From contig CAYYYL010000026.1 of the NCBI GenBank assembly GCA_964475835.1, positions 1 through 39,235 on the forward strand: 39,235 bases of DNA. Direction: 5' to 3'. The notes beneath the pieces are model-generated. The model was given only the letters and a program-made list of their open reading frames with translations. It had not been told where the DNA came from and ran no database searches. The translations under genes were made by a program, and so were the position numbers. Below are positions 26,265-32,925 of the stretch, one piece after another. This DNA comes from JABDCI01 sp964475835 (GTDB lineage: Bacteria; Verrucomicrobiota; Verrucomicrobiia; JABWAM01). Position 1 is the first letter of the stretch; every line of letters begins with the position of its first letter.

Positions 26265-26341
26265 GCGAGCGTAGCTCAGCCCGGTAGAGCTCCACCTTGC
26301 CAAGGTGGCCGTCGTGGGTTCGAATCCCATCGCTCGCTCCA
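26265..26341 (+). tRNA. tRNA-Gly (anticodon GCC)
   Basis: The 77-nt cloverleaf is complete. The acceptor arms GCGAGCG and CGCTCGC pair over 7 bp; the D-arm is GCTC/GAGC; the anticodon stem CCACC/GGTGG encloses the loop TTGCCAA, so the anticodon is GCC; the T-arm is GTGGG/CCCAT with loop TTCGAAT. Discriminator T and an encoded CCA finish it at 26339-26341. It is followed after 5 nt by the GIY-YIG start codon. Its 3' half is repeated at 26622-26682. Confidence 0.95.
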
Positions 26342-26346
26342 TTTTT

Positions 26347-26607
26347 ATGGTCGTCATGGTTTATGTCCTGTCCTTTGACGATGGCAGTTTTTACGTGGGA
26401 ATGACGAAGGACATGGATCGTCGGTTGGGCGAACATGAGCGGCGTCAGAGTGTTTCCACCCGGAAACATATTGGACGTTTTCGAGTCATTTACTCAAAAG
26501 TGTTTCAAGACTATCCCTCTGCGAGAAAACACGAGATTTTTTTGAAATCCGGCGCTGGTCGAAATTTTCTGGATGAGTTTGTGAAGGGAAAAGCTGTCAA
26601 GGTTTAG
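26347..26607 (+). CDS. small GIY-YIG nuclease domain protein downstream of tRNA-Gly
   Basis: An 86-residue stand-alone GIY-YIG endonuclease domain (UPF0213/YhbQ-like). It shows VYVL (5-8) and YVG (16-18) as the two half-motifs, Arg26 and His30 in RRLGEH as the expected catalytic Arg and neighbour, Tyr49, and Glu63 in RKHEIFLKSGAGR as the metal-binding Glu. All key positions are kept, so it should be active on DNA. ATG 26347 begins on the last base of the sequence repeated at 26682; ATG 26356 is an alternative. No ribosome-binding site is possible because the tRNA 3' end lies directly upstream. The frame is open back into the tRNA. Context suggests a selfish or homing-type gene tied to the tRNA rather than a housekeeping repair enzyme. 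Confidence 0.85.
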   Translation: MVVMVYVLSFDDGSFYVGMTKDMDRRLGEHERRQSVSTRKHIGRFRVIYSKVFQDYPSARKHEIFLKSGAGRNFLDEFVKGKAVKV

Positions 26608-26622
26608 CCCGTTTCACGGGCT
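26606..26622 (+). other. perfect 7-bp hairpin overlapping the GIY-YIG stop codon
   Basis: AGCCCGT and ACGGGCT pair over 7 bp around the triloop TTC. The stem starts inside the TAG stop of the nuclease gene and its last base is the first base of the tRNA-derived repeat. Its core CGTTTCACG is the reverse complement of the core of the second hairpin at 26639-26653. Confidence 0.7.
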
Positions 26623-26682
26623 GGCCGTCGTGGGTTCGCCACGTGAAACGTGGTGAAAATCCCATCGCTCGCTCCATTTTTA
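26622..26682 (+). repeat. duplicated tRNA-Gly 3' half split by a hairpin insertion
   Basis: TGGCCGTCGTGGGTTCG (26622-26638) repeats the end of the anticodon stem, variable loop and 5' T-arm of the tRNA. The 25 nt from 26658 to 26682 repeat the rest of the T-arm, acceptor strand, CCA and flank. Between them 19 nt (26639-26657) are inserted exactly in the T-loop and contain a 6-bp hairpin (CCACGT/ACGTGG, triloop GAA). The D-arm and 5' acceptor strand are absent, so it is not a functional tRNA. Confidence 0.85.
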
Positions 26683-26698
26683 CCTGATCGGAAATGAG

Positions 26699-26790
26699 GG
26701 GGCGATTTACCACGGAGTTCACGGAGGCACAGAGAAAACAAGCAACAATCTTCGATCTTCCCATCTTGGCGGCTTTGCGAGAGACCGGCT
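26699..26790. repeat. fragment resembling the long dispersed repeat family
   Basis: The segments ACCACGGAGTTCACGGAGG and GGCGGCTTTGCGAGAGAC resemble the CCACGGA...CACGGAG and CTCGCAAAGACG blocks of the three long repeats in the exopolysaccharide locus. The hairpin core is missing. It lies in the gap between the tRNA-derived repeat and the end of acsA, where I see no gene. Confidence 0.45.
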
Positions 26791-26832
26791 GCGTTTGGGT
26801 TTGTTCCTGAATGGTAAATTTTAAACGCCTTG

Positions 26833-28800
26833 CTATTCCTCGTCGGTCCTCAGCTTGGCCAGCACGGAAAAGTCCTCGAGTGTGGTGGTGTCGCCCTTTA
26901 CTTCCTGACCGGAGGCGACTTCACGGAGAAGTCGGCGCATGATTTTTCCGCTGCGTGTTTTGGGCAGCATGTCACTGAAACGGATATCATCGGGTTTCGC
27001 GAGGGAACCGATCTCCTTTCCGACATGGGCCCGCAGTTCCTCCTTCAATTCCGGGGACGGTTTCTCCCCTCCCTTGAGCGTGACGAATGCCACCAAGGCC
27101 TGCCCTTTGAGCGCGTCGGGGCGCGCGACAACGGCGGCTTCCGCCACTTTGCGATGTCCGACGAGGGCGCTTTCCACCTCCATGGTACCGAGGCGATGTC
27201 CCGCGACGTTGACGACATCGTCGATCCGTCCCATCAGCCAGAAATAACCATCCTTATCCCGGCGCGCGCCATCCCCCGAGAAATAGTATCCCTTGATCTC
27301 CGACCAGTACTGTTTTTTGTATCGCTCGGGATCCCCGTAAATTCCTCGCAACATGGATGGCCATGGCTGACGTACGACAAGAAGGCCGCCGACATTGGGA
27401 GGGACTTCCTTGCCCTCCTTGTTTACCACCGCTGCGTCGATCCCGAAAAAGGGCAGGGTGGCGGTTCCCGGCTTGGTGGGGGTCACTCCCGGAAGCGGAG
27501 TGATCATGATCGATCCGGTCTCCGTCTGCCACCAGGTGTCCACGATTGGGCACCGTTTTTTTCCGATGACGGAGTGATACCACATCCATGCTTCCGGATT
27601 GATCGGTTCCCCCACCGTGCCGAGCAGACGCAGAGTGCTCAGGGAATGTTTCATCACGTGGTGTTCCCCCCATTTGATGAAGGCCCGGATGGCGGTGGGG
27701 GCGGTGTAGAAGATGGTGACTCCGAATTTGTCGATGATTTCCCAGAATCGACTGGGCTGGGGGTGGTTCGGGGCGCCCTCGTAAAGCAGGGTGGTGGCAC
27801 CGTTGAGGAGCGCGCCGTACACGCTGTAGGTGTGGCCCGTCACCCACCCGATGTCGGCGGTGCACCAGTAAACATCCTCGTCCCTAAGGTCAAAGACGTA
27901 CTTTGTGGTAAGGTAGCTGCCCACCATGTAACCCCCGAGGGTATGGAGGATGCCCTTTGGCTTGCCGGTGGATCCGCTCGTATAAAGGATGAAGAGAGGA
28001 TCCTCGCTGTCGAGAGGGACCGGTTCGCATTCGTAGGATGCGTTCTGCTGAAGCTCATGCCACCAGTGATCGCGGCCGGGTTCCATGTGAACCGGCTGCT
28101 CGGTGCGTTTGCAGACGAGGACGTGGTTGATGGAAGGGCACTGGGCTACGGCGGTATCGACATTTTTCTTCAGGTCGATGACGGCGCCCCGCCGCCAGCC
28201 TCCGTCGGCGGTGATGACGACACTGGCCTTGCAATCCTGGATGCGGTCCTTGACGGCTTCCGCGCTGAATCCCCCAAAGACCACGCTATGGACGGCGCCG
28301 ATGCGTGTGCAGGCGAGCATCGCGAATACCGCTTCTGGAATCAACGGCATATAGATGATCACCCGGTCGCCCTTTTTGACACCGAGCGACTTCAGGACAT
28401 TGGCGAACTGGCATGTCTGGCGCAGCAAACTCGCATAGGGGATGTTGCGGGCTCGGGAAATATGCGGAGTGTCTCCCGGCTCACCTTCCCAGATGAGCGC
28501 GACCTTGTTTTTTCGCCATGAGTTCACATGGCGGTCGATGCAGTTGTAGCTCAGATTGGTTTTGCCGCCCACAAACCATTTTGCGTACGGCTCCTTCCAA
28601 TCCAAAACCTTCTTCCAAGGCTTGAACCAGTGCAGTTCCTTCGCCATCCTTCCCCAGAAAACAGCTGGTTTTCGAATCGACTCGGTGTGCAATTTCCTAT
28701 ACTCAGCCATGCTCTTGATATGCGCCTTTTTGGAAAATGCAGGATCGGGCTTGAAGACCCGTTGTTCATGAAGGACGGAAGTGATGTCAGATTGGGACAT
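26833..28800 (-). CDS. acsA: acetyl-CoA synthetase (AMP-forming)
   Basis: Activates acetate to acetyl-CoA through acetyl-AMP. The 655-residue protein matches full-length Acs. It has KPAVFWGRMAKE and LSYNCIDRH near the N-terminus, the P-loop-like YTSGSTGKPKGILHT at about 273-287, GWVTGHTY, DTWWQTETGSIMI, GYYFSGDGARRDKDGY, and PKTRSGKIMRRLLR near the C-terminus. The Lys in SGKIMRR is the residue acetylated to switch off Acs in bacteria; no acetyltransferase or sirtuin gene is in the window. ATG at 28800 is 42 bp from the start of the divergent plsC-like gene, with a 12-bp palindrome between them. Confidence 0.96.
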   Translation of the reverse strand: MSQSDITSVLHEQRVFKPDPAFSKKAHIKSMAEYRKLHTESIRKPAVFWGRMAKELHWFKPWKKVLDWKEPYAKWFVGGKTNLSYNCIDRHVNSWRKNKVALIWEGEPGDTPHISRARNIPYASLLRQTCQFANVLKSLGVKKGDRVIIYMPLIPEAVFAMLACTRIGAVHSVVFGGFSAEAVKDRIQDCKASVVITADGGWRRGAVIDLKKNVDTAVAQCPSINHVLVCKRTEQPVHMEPGRDHWWHELQQNASYECEPVPLDSEDPLFILYTSGSTGKPKGILHTLGGYMVGSYLTTKYVFDLRDEDVYWCTADIGWVTGHTYSVYGALLNGATTLLYEGAPNHPQPSRFWEIIDKFGVTIFYTAPTAIRAFIKWGEHHVMKHSLSTLRLLGTVGEPINPEAWMWYHSVIGKKRCPIVDTWWQTETGSIMITPLPGVTPTKPGTATLPFFGIDAAVVNKEGKEVPPNVGGLLVVRQPWPSMLRGIYGDPERYKKQYWSEIKGYYFSGDGARRDKDGYFWLMGRIDDVVNVAGHRLGTMEVESALVGHRKVAEAAVVARPDALKGQALVAFVTLKGGEKPSPELKEELRAHVGKEIGSLAKPDDIRFSDMLPKTRSGKIMRRLLREVASGQEVKGDTTTLEDFSVLAKLRTDEE

Positions 28801-28824
28801 GCGAAGACTCCAGGATTAGGTTGA

Positions 28825-28836
28825 AGTTCTAGAACT
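28825..28836. promoter_or_regulatory. 12-bp perfect palindrome between acsA and plsC
   Basis: AGTTCTAGAACT is a perfect palindrome in the 42-bp gap between the divergent acsA and acyltransferase genes. Its position would suit a regulator binding site controlling one or both. No regulator is identified, and a 12-bp palindrome can occur by chance. Confidence 0.3.
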
Positions 28837-28842
28837 AGGTTC

Positions 28843-29499
28843 ATGCAAAATATTCGTCAATGCCTATCTGATCTGTTCTATCAGTTCTGCAAAACCGTCC
28901 TTCGCTGGGCATTTCGGGTCTGCTATCGGGTTCGGGTGACGGGATTGGAGCATTGTCCTTCCAGGGGACCTCTACTCCTGGTCTGCAATCACCTGAGCGA
29001 ATGGGATCCACCCTTTTTCGGGAGCATGCTTCCGTGGCAGGTGAACTGGCTGGCCAAGGTCGAGTTGTTTGAATTATGCGGCGGAAAAATGAACGTGCTT
29101 TTTCGAACCCTTCACTGTGTCCCGGTGGATCGGGAAAAAGCCGACTTGAGCGCCATCAAACAGGTCGTGAAACTATTGCGACAAGAGCGCCCTGTGGTCG
29201 TTTTTGCCGAAGGAGGAGTTCGTACGGATGAAACTTCTTTATTGGGAAGCCGTCCGGAGTTGAAGGAGGGGGCCGCTGCCATGGCGATTTTATCGGGATC
29301 TCCCATCCAACCCGCCCTTCTCAATGGAACCATTCAGGCGTACAAGGGGCGGAACTGGTGGTTCCGTCGATGCCAGCTTGAATTGGTCCTTGGACCTGTG
29401 TTTCGTCTGGAAACCAAAGATCGTGCGGAAGCGACACAGCTCATCCTAGAGAAAATGCTGGCACTGAAACCGCAGCTCGCCCAACAGACCATTTGCTAG
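28843..29499 (+). CDS. 1-acyl-sn-glycerol-3-phosphate acyltransferase family protein (PlsC-like)
   Basis: Acylates lysophosphatidate or a similar acceptor in membrane lipid synthesis. The 218-residue protein has the catalytic NHLSEWD motif (Asn49, His50, Asp55), NWLAKVELF, and FAEGGVRTDE at about 120-129 in place of the usual FPEGTRS, then PIQPALLNGT. An N-terminal hydrophobic stretch around residues 10-30 would hold it to the inner membrane. The FAEGG variant leaves the exact acceptor open. ATG 28843 sits 42 bp from the divergent acsA start. tRNA-Thr ends 8 bp after its stop on the other strand. Confidence 0.88.
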   Translation: MQNIRQCLSDLFYQFCKTVLRWAFRVCYRVRVTGLEHCPSRGPLLLVCNHLSEWDPPFFGSMLPWQVNWLAKVELFELCGGKMNVLFRTLHCVPVDREKADLSAIKQVVKLLRQERPVVVFAEGGVRTDETSLLGSRPELKEGAAAMAILSGSPIQPALLNGTIQAYKGRNWWFRRCQLELVLGPVFRLETKDRAEATQLILEKMLALKPQLAQQTIC

Positions 29500-29507
29500 G
29501 AGAGAAG

Positions 29508-29582
29508 TGGAGCCGAAGATGGGGATCGAACCCATGACCTACGGTTTACGAAACCGTTGCTCTGCCGCTGAGCTACTTCGGC
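29508..29582 (-). tRNA. tRNA-Thr (anticodon CGT)
   Basis: Read on the minus strand, the 75-nt cloverleaf has acceptor arms GCCGAAG/CTTCGGC, D-arm GCTC/GAGC, anticodon stem ACGGT/ACCGT with loop TTCGTAA (anticodon CGT), and T-arm ATGGG/CCCAT with TTCGATC. An encoded CCA is at 29508-29510. No duplicated tRNA end is seen nearby. Confidence 0.95.
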
Positions 29583-29719
29583 GCAAAATCTTGGGGAAAC
29601 AACGACTGGAAAGTTGATTCACCCCTCCTGCAGATCCTCATTTTGTATACGCCATACGGGATCCCTTCGCAACGAAAACCTCGGCGCGGAAACACCCCGG
29701 TGGGGCTATGCCAAAATGA

Positions 29720-29736
29720 AAGCCCAGGGCGGGCTT
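29720..29736 (-). terminator. possible terminator after the minus-strand GT4 gene
   Basis: AAGCCC and GGGCTT form a 6-bp stem with a 5-nt loop, 2 nt downstream of the stop of the minus-strand glycosyltransferase gene. In that direction it is followed by TCATTTTGG, a poor T-run, so termination is plausible but weak. Apart from it I see nothing in the 156-bp gap to tRNA-Thr. Confidence 0.4.
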
Positions 29737-29738
29737 AT

Positions 29739-30935
29739 TTACTTGTCTGGGATCGAAAGCTTGTTGTCTTGGAACAACTCGAAGTCGATCATGGCTTTTT
29801 CGACGCGACTGGTAAATTGGTCATGCATAAACTCGGATTGAACCATGTGTTCGGCATGATCGATGATTTTTTGAACAAGGCCTTTGTTGGTGATAATGGC
29901 CTTGATTCCCCGAACCAGGCCATCAATATCTCCAGGTTGGTATTGGATACAGTTTTCTCCGTGTTTTAAAGTCTCCAGACTTCCCCCCGCTGCAGAACAC
30001 ACACATGGGGTTCGACAGTACATGGCTTCCAGGTAAGTCTGGCCATGTCCTTCATCCCAGTTGGAGGAAAAAACAAAAATGGACGCGCCACAATACAGTT
30101 CCCATTTTTGCGGTTCATCTACCCTCCCTAGGAAAAATACTTGATGACCAATTCCGTGTTTTTCCACCTGGGAAACAAGTTCTTTCTTATAAGTCATATC
30201 ATTTTCGAATCCCGCGATTTTCAATTCGAATGGAATGTCTGGGTGATCCTTCTTCAAGCGGGCTAATGCTTCGATGATGTCGTGGATTCCTTTGACACGC
30301 TCGATTCGTCCGATAAAAAGGAGCGAAACTCGATTTTCAGGTTTCGTATTCCTTGGCATTGCATTTGGAGGACGGATCCCGACCCGCACGACTTTGCTTT
30401 TTTGAATGGTGACGGTGGCTGGTTGCAGTTTAAGGGTGTGCAAACTATTGCTTAAAGCGTATTGAACGCGTTGGGGGCCAAAAAATATCAGGATTCCGGC
30501 TATGTGGCGAAGCCAGCCCCGCCATCCCTGGCAGCGTTCCCCAATATTGAAGGAATGGAGATCGTGAACAAAGGCTAAGGTTGGGCGCATCCATTGGGCC
30601 GCCATAAGGGGGCCGAAATTCACCCGCTTTAAATCGCTGATGAAAATCACATGAGGCTTAAACCTCCAGATGGCAAAAAAGGTTTTGATGAAATTTCCCA
30701 ACATGTACCAAGCCCCGATGACCATGCTTTTGGGATCTTGCTTCAACCTGTCCGGATATGGGGTCCAAAGTTTTAACCATGGAAAGACGTGCTTCGGATG
30801 CCTGTGATTGGATTTCGAAGTCAACACGGCAACCTCATGGCTTCGCATGAAGCCGGCTACGAGATTCTGGGTGAGAATCTCAGCGCCACCGAAGGAATTC
30901 GGGGGATAAAGGTTGGAGACTACAAGAATCTTCAT
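29739..30935 (-). CDS. glycosyltransferase family 4, AT-rich gene
   Basis: GT-B-fold transferase of 398 residues. It begins MKILVVSNLYPPNSFGGAE, the typical GT4 N-terminus, has LAFVHDLHSFN in the acceptor domain, LLFIGRIERVKGIHDIIEA in the donor domain, and SSNWDEGHGQTYLEAMYCRTP with the EX7E motif intact. It probably adds a sugar to the exopolysaccharide. It stands on the minus strand, opposite to the rest of the locus. By eye its base composition is clearly richer in A and T than neighbouring genes, with many AAA, ATT and TTT codons, which suggests acquisition by transfer. ATG at 30935 begins right at the family motif. Confidence 0.87.
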   Translation of the reverse strand: MKILVVSNLYPPNSFGGAEILTQNLVAGFMRSHEVAVLTSKSNHRHPKHVFPWLKLWTPYPDRLKQDPKSMVIGAWYMLGNFIKTFFAIWRFKPHVIFISDLKRVNFGPLMAAQWMRPTLAFVHDLHSFNIGERCQGWRGWLRHIAGILIFFGPQRVQYALSNSLHTLKLQPATVTIQKSKVVRVGIRPPNAMPRNTKPENRVSLLFIGRIERVKGIHDIIEALARLKKDHPDIPFELKIAGFENDMTYKKELVSQVEKHGIGHQVFFLGRVDEPQKWELYCGASIFVFSSNWDEGHGQTYLEAMYCRTPCVCSAAGGSLETLKHGENCIQYQPGDIDGLVRGIKAIITNKGLVQKIIDHAEHMVQSEFMHDQFTSRVEKAMIDFELFQDNKLSIPDK

Positions 30936-31354
30936 TCAAGGTTTTTTTAACGGACTGGTCATCAACCCTTCTTTGAAACGAGGCAGTCACCGGGAAGGCG
31001 CCCATTTACCTTTAAAATTGGAACAAACGCCAAGTCTCCCTTCAAGAATAAAGCTTTTCACTCGTGGGAGGCGAGGCGTCTTCAGGTCATGAATTTTTTC
31101 AATAAGCCATAATTTTATGAAATGTGAATTCAATTTTTAATCCACTCTTGATTTCCATGTTGCTTCCATTTGGTCCGGCAAGATGCTGAATCAGAAGATG
31201 ATATCATTGTCTGGCTGGATTCATTTTGATTGATGCTTGCAATTGTTGACAAAGCTGAAAGGGGTTCATCATTGCTTTGTATCTGCCTGATTGACAACAT
31301 TTTGCTTATTTGCGTAAATGAACACCCGGCTTTTTTCTGGCTCAAAAATTTCAA
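30936..31354. other. 419-bp AT-rich gap at the head of the exopolysaccharide operon
   Basis: No convincing gene on either strand; the open frame on the minus strand (31130-31618) overlaps the rfaH-like gene and has no recognisable features. Two TTGACA boxes occur at 31246 and 31291. The second, with GTAAAT 17 nt on (31314-31319), is a weak promoter candidate that would start transcription about 30 nt before the rfaH-like ATG. ACAAAGC (31249-31255) and GCTTTGT (31274-31280) form an inverted repeat. Confidence 0.4.
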
Positions 31355-31948
31355 ATGACACTCTTGAAAAAACGTGATGAGGCAACCGTTCCGGAAGAGC
31401 AAACGGAAATCGGATGGTATTGCGCCCGCACGAAACCTAAGCATGAGCACATTGCGGCGGCCAACATGCGCCGAAAACTTGGACTGGAGGTGTTTCATCC
31501 CCGTTTGCGGATCGAGCGAAGGACCCGACGCGGCATGGTACGTGTCAATGAACCTCTTTTTCCGTGCTATGTCTTTGTCCGTTGCGCGATGCCCCAGCGT
31601 TTGAATGAAGTTCAGCACACGGTGGGGGTTTGTTCCGTGGTGCGTTTCAACCAGCGCATGCCGACAGTGTCCGATGCCGTGATCGAGGATTTGAAGAGTT
31701 GTTTTGATCAGGGTGAGACGAAGGTCGTCCGGGATTTGTTTGCAGAAGGAAAGGAAGTTTTTATCGGGCAGGGTGCCTTTGCGGGTTGGAATGCACGGGT
31801 GATGAGGGTTTTACCTTCTCGAGAGCGTGTGGAGGTGTTGCTTGAGCTTTTGGGACGTCTCATTCACGTGGAAGTGGACCAGACGTCGATCGCGTTGAAG
31901 AAACGCGATCTTGCGGACCTCGCGCCGGAATTGGCGGCCCGGGATTGA
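31355..31948 (+). CDS. NusG/RfaH-like transcription elongation factor
   Basis: A 197-residue NusG-family protein. The N-terminal NGN domain covers about residues 18-125: GWYCARTKPKHEHIAAANM matches the family start, followed by VFHPRLRIERRTRRGMVRVNEPLFPCYVFVR-type sequence (LFPCYVFVR at about 68-76) and VGVCSVVRFN. The C-terminal KOW-like part includes GAFAGWNARVMRV. It is the specialised paralogue type (RfaH, UpxY or LoaP) that prevents early termination in long surface-polysaccharide operons, and its place at the head of the locus supports that. The housekeeping nusG normally sits beside rplK, which is not here. No ops-type element was recognised. No clear ribosome-binding site precedes ATG 31355. 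Confidence 0.87.
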   Translation: MTLLKKRDEATVPEEQTEIGWYCARTKPKHEHIAAANMRRKLGLEVFHPRLRIERRTRRGMVRVNEPLFPCYVFVRCAMPQRLNEVQHTVGVCSVVRFNQRMPTVSDAVIEDLKSCFDQGETKVVRDLFAEGKEVFIGQGAFAGWNARVMRVLPSRERVEVLLELLGRLIHVEVDQTSIALKKRDLADLAPELAARD

Positions 31949-32108
31949 TGGAGAGAACAACATAAGGACTGTGCGTTCAGTTCTAGGGAATGAGGGAGCA
32001 TGCAGGTTGACGAAAATGAGATTCGTTCAACAAGTGCGGAGCCTTGTTTAAATTAACTTAAAAATCTTTTCCATTTACGGATGTTGGAACGTCTGTTTGA
32101 TTTTTTTT

Positions 32109-32873
32109 ATGATCTGTCCCGCTAATGACGCCGGTTTGTCCGAAGTCCCGCTTCAGGCGCCGGATGCCGCTCCCTTGTGGAAGCGGTTGCTGGATCTTGC
32201 GTTGATTGTCGTGTGTCTGCCCGTGTTGTTTCCCCTCATGTCGGTGATAGCGGTCCTGATCAAATGTGTGTCAAAAGGGCCGGTGCTTTTCCGTCAGACC
32301 CGGGTGGGGGTGCACGGAAAAAAATTCACCTGTCTTAAATTTCGCACGATGACGGCGGGGGCGGACACCTCCGTCCATCAGGGACATCTGGCCCGGTTGA
32401 TGGAGTCGAACGTGCCGATGAAAAAGATGGATCTCAAGGATTCGCGTTTGATTCCGATGGGACTTGGTCTGCGGTTGACTGGCCTGGATGAATTGCCCCA
32501 AGTGATCAATGTCCTTCGCGGCGAGATGAGCCTGGTGGGCCCGCGTCCGTGTCTTCCCTTTGAGTACGATCGATACCTTCCCTGGCAGCGAGAGCGTTTT
32601 CACGCGCTTCCGGGTTTGACAGGGCTCTGGCAGGTGAGTGGAAAGAATCGAACCACATTCGAGGAGATGGTTGCCCTGGATATCCGTTATGCCCGAGAAA
32701 AGTCCCTGTGGATGGATCTGAAGATTGTTTCTGGCACGGTGCCGGCCCTTTTCCAGCAGGTGCTGGATGCCCGGCGGGAAAAGGCAAAACATCGGCTCCC
32801 AGGCGAATCGATGTCTCGCGTCAATGGTCCGCGTACGGGTGGATTGAAACAGGAATTTTCTGAAGTCCCCTGA
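32109..32873 (+). CDS. initiating sugar-phosphate transferase (polyprenyl-phosphate phosphoglycosyltransferase)
   Basis: Transfers a sugar phosphate from a nucleotide sugar to undecaprenyl phosphate, starting the repeat unit. The 254-residue protein is the short monotopic form (like PglC and the catalytic domain of WcaJ/WbaP). One membrane-embedded hydrophobic helix is at about residues 28-55 (WKRLLDLALIVVCLPVLF and onward). KFRTM is at about 77-81, the catalytic Asp-Glu dyad is in GLDELPQVINVL, then GEMSLVGPRP and PGLTGLWQVSGKN. Donor specificity is not readable. ATG 32109 is chosen; TTG 32097 is possible. It follows the rfaH-like gene by 160 bp of AT-rich DNA. Confidence 0.9.
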   Translation: MICPANDAGLSEVPLQAPDAAPLWKRLLDLALIVVCLPVLFPLMSVIAVLIKCVSKGPVLFRQTRVGVHGKKFTCLKFRTMTAGADTSVHQGHLARLMESNVPMKKMDLKDSRLIPMGLGLRLTGLDELPQVINVLRGEMSLVGPRPCLPFEYDRYLPWQRERFHALPGLTGLWQVSGKNRTTFEEMVALDIRYAREKSLWMDLKIVSGTVPALFQQVLDARREKAKHRLPGESMSRVNGPRTGGLKQEFSEVP

Positions 32874-32882
32874 AAAAAACAA

Positions 32883-32902
32883 GGCCTCGCCCAAGCGGGG
32901 CC
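32883..32902 (+). other. hairpin between the sugar transferase and dehydrogenase genes
   Basis: GGCCTCGC and GCGGGGCC form an 8-bp stem (one T-G pair) with loop CCAA, 9 nt after the sugar-transferase stop. No T-run follows, so it is more likely an mRNA stabilising or pausing structure, or a factor-dependent attenuation point, than an intrinsic terminator. Confidence 0.5.
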
Positions 32903-32925
32903 GTCCAATGAACAAAAGAGCAATT

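Larger units (their letters stand above)
26348..26682 (+). mobile_element. candidate tRNA-targeting GIY-YIG mobile unit
   Basis: The 42 bp at 26306-26347 (the tRNA-Gly 3' half plus the flank ATTTTTA) recur at 26622-26682, interrupted there by 19 extra nt. The DNA between the copies holds only the GIY-YIG gene and a hairpin at its stop codon. One repeat plus the enclosed segment is 335 bp. That arrangement is expected if a unit inserted at the tRNA 3' end and regenerated an intact tRNA. No integrase or transposase is present. The mobility call is an inference from the duplication and the nuclease. Confidence 0.6.

Noticed and set aside
26305..26346. Upstream extension of the GIY-YIG frame through the tRNA
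   Set aside because: These codons are the T-arm and acceptor of tRNA-Gly; the protein fold begins after 26347. The open frame is a by-product of the tRNA sequence.
26830..28521. 563-codon open frame on + opposite acsA
   Set aside because: Exact antisense of a well-supported acsA; its translation resembles no family.
29508..30935. tRNA-Thr as an integration site for the AT-rich glycosyltransferase gene
   Set aside because: The gene lies beyond the tRNA 5' end, no integrase is present, and no repeat of the tRNA 3' end was found.
32081..32125. 14-codon frame before the sugar-transferase gene as a leader peptide
   Set aside because: It overlaps the start region but shows no ribosome-binding site, codon run or attenuator pairing typical of leader peptides.
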